DNA from: Rhodanobacter sp. ANJX3 | GTDB lineage: Bacteria > Pseudomonadota > Gammaproteobacteria > Xanthomonadales > Rhodanobacteraceae | Length of the DNA: 64,000 nt | Direction: 5' to 3' | NCBI RefSeq assembly: GCF_014200755.1 | Contig: NZ_JACHCM010000002.1 | Coordinates: 434,001-498,000, forward strand | Part shown: one piece after another, positions 63,672 to 64,000 of the stretch | Numbering within the stretch: position 1 is the first letter of the stretch | How the letters are laid out: each line of letters begins with the position of its first letter | Position numbers and translations under genes: made by a program | The notes under the pieces: model-generated | What the model was told of the DNA's origin: nothing | Databases searched by the model: none | What the model saw: the letters and a program-made list of their open reading frames with translations, nothing else

Positions 63672-64000
63672 TCAAGGCGCAGGCGTCGAATATGTCCACG
63701 CCACATGTACCGGCACATGCACGCTGCGCTCGGTCAGGTTCAACGTGGCGATGGTCGACGCGGCATCCCATGACCAGTGCTCGACAGGCTGGCCGTCCAC
63801 GGTGACGCTCTGCGGCTTGCCCGCCGCATGGAGGCGCAGCTCGTACGACCGGCGCTGCACCTGGCCCGCGAATGCGCCACTGGCCGGCGCGATGGTCAAC
63901 TGCTGCGATCCGCTCGCGTTGTCGTAATCGATCGCGGTCAGCGTATAGGCATTATGCAGATAAGCCAGCGACGTACCGTCGTCCTCGTAAAGATCGAAGT
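63672..64000 (-). CDS. GH31 alpha-glucosidase/xylosidase, C-terminal fragment (DUF5110)
   Basis: Cut by the right edge; 108 residues are visible. FDLYEDDGTSLAYL is the hallmark of the DUF5110 domain that ends GH31 glycosidases, followed by beta-strand sequence (RRSYELRLHAAGKPQSVTVD). It fits the alpha-glucan theme of the isoamylase. The enzyme's specificity cannot be seen from this part. Confidence 0.8.
   Translation of the reverse strand, partial: FDLYEDDGTSLAYLHNAYTLTAIDYDNASGSQQLTIAPASGAFAGQVQRRSYELRLHAAGKPQSVTVDGQPVEHWSWDAASTIATLNLTERSVHVPVHVAWTYSTPAP

Noticed and set aside
1..64000. CRISPR array, tRNA, rRNA, insertion sequence or prophage
   Set aside because: No spaced direct repeats, cloverleaf-like segments, transposase motifs or phage structural genes were seen on reading both strands.

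Overview
The window is GC-rich, densely coded DNA from a chromosome. I infer a Gammaproteobacterium of the Xanthomonadales, most likely Rhodanobacteraceae (Dyella, Rhodanobacter, Luteibacter or Frateuria type). The basis is the gene repertoire (secreted S53 peptidases, chitinase, isoamylase, LytS/LytR pair), a REP-like hairpin common in that order, and a small lysine-rich protein starting on TTG. This is inference and was not checked against a database. I saw no rRNA, tRNA, CRISPR array, insertion sequence or prophage.

Layout. 0-4.2 kb: a KaiC-like ATPase translationally coupled to a small unknown protein, divergent from a cNMP-binding flavoprotein coupled to a UBP-type zinc-finger protein. 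4.2-7.6 kb: a GT2 glycosyltransferase, a secreted GH18 chitinase, and a 1.1-kb intergenic region with two LacI/NagR-like palindromes. 7.6-10.8 kb: the ATP-grasp / alpha-E / transglutaminase operon. 10.8-13.2 kb: a DksA-type zinc-finger protein, an MFS transporter and a DUF4232 protein. 13.2-14.9 kb: arsH-arsC divergent from arsR. 15-20.2 kb: kup, a UdgX/radical-SAM DNA-repair operon and a DUF3455 protein. 20.4-26.4 kb: two secreted S53 (sedolisin-type) peptidases flanking a lipoprotein and a 2H phosphoesterase. 26.5-33.8 kb: a FUSC transporter, two SDRs, an outer-membrane porin and a secreted isoamylase. 33.9-63.5 kb: many small oxidoreductases or hydrolases, most transcribed divergently from their own one-component regulator (ArsR, TetR, LysR x3, MarR, HxlR). 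Between them lie a GT39-like transferase, Spy-like and glycine-zipper envelope proteins, an M61 peptidase, a LytS/LytR two-component system, a secreted PrxQ-like peroxiredoxin, a GGDEF enzyme, a membrane-anchored Mrr-type nuclease and lipoproteins. The right edge cuts a GH31 glycosidase.

Two themes stand out. The first is secreted polymer degradation: chitin, alpha-glucans and acid-stable proteolysis. The second is a battery of regulator-oxidoreductase pairs suited to reactive electrophiles, xenobiotics and metalloids. Several pairs have a clear palindrome in the shared promoter: 34855-34875 for ArsR/SDR, 36450-36473 for TetR/hydrolase, 51771-51783 for MarR/quinone reductase and 62332-62348 for HxlR/OYE.

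Candidates for less-described biology are the KaiC-like protein lacking the usual phosphosites, the flavoprotein lacking both expected redox dithiols next to a UBP finger, the ATP-grasp/alpha-E/transglutaminase operon with no peptidase or precursor, the UdgX-radical SAM couple, and a hydrolase with a Tat leader separated by a C9 tract from a second internal start.
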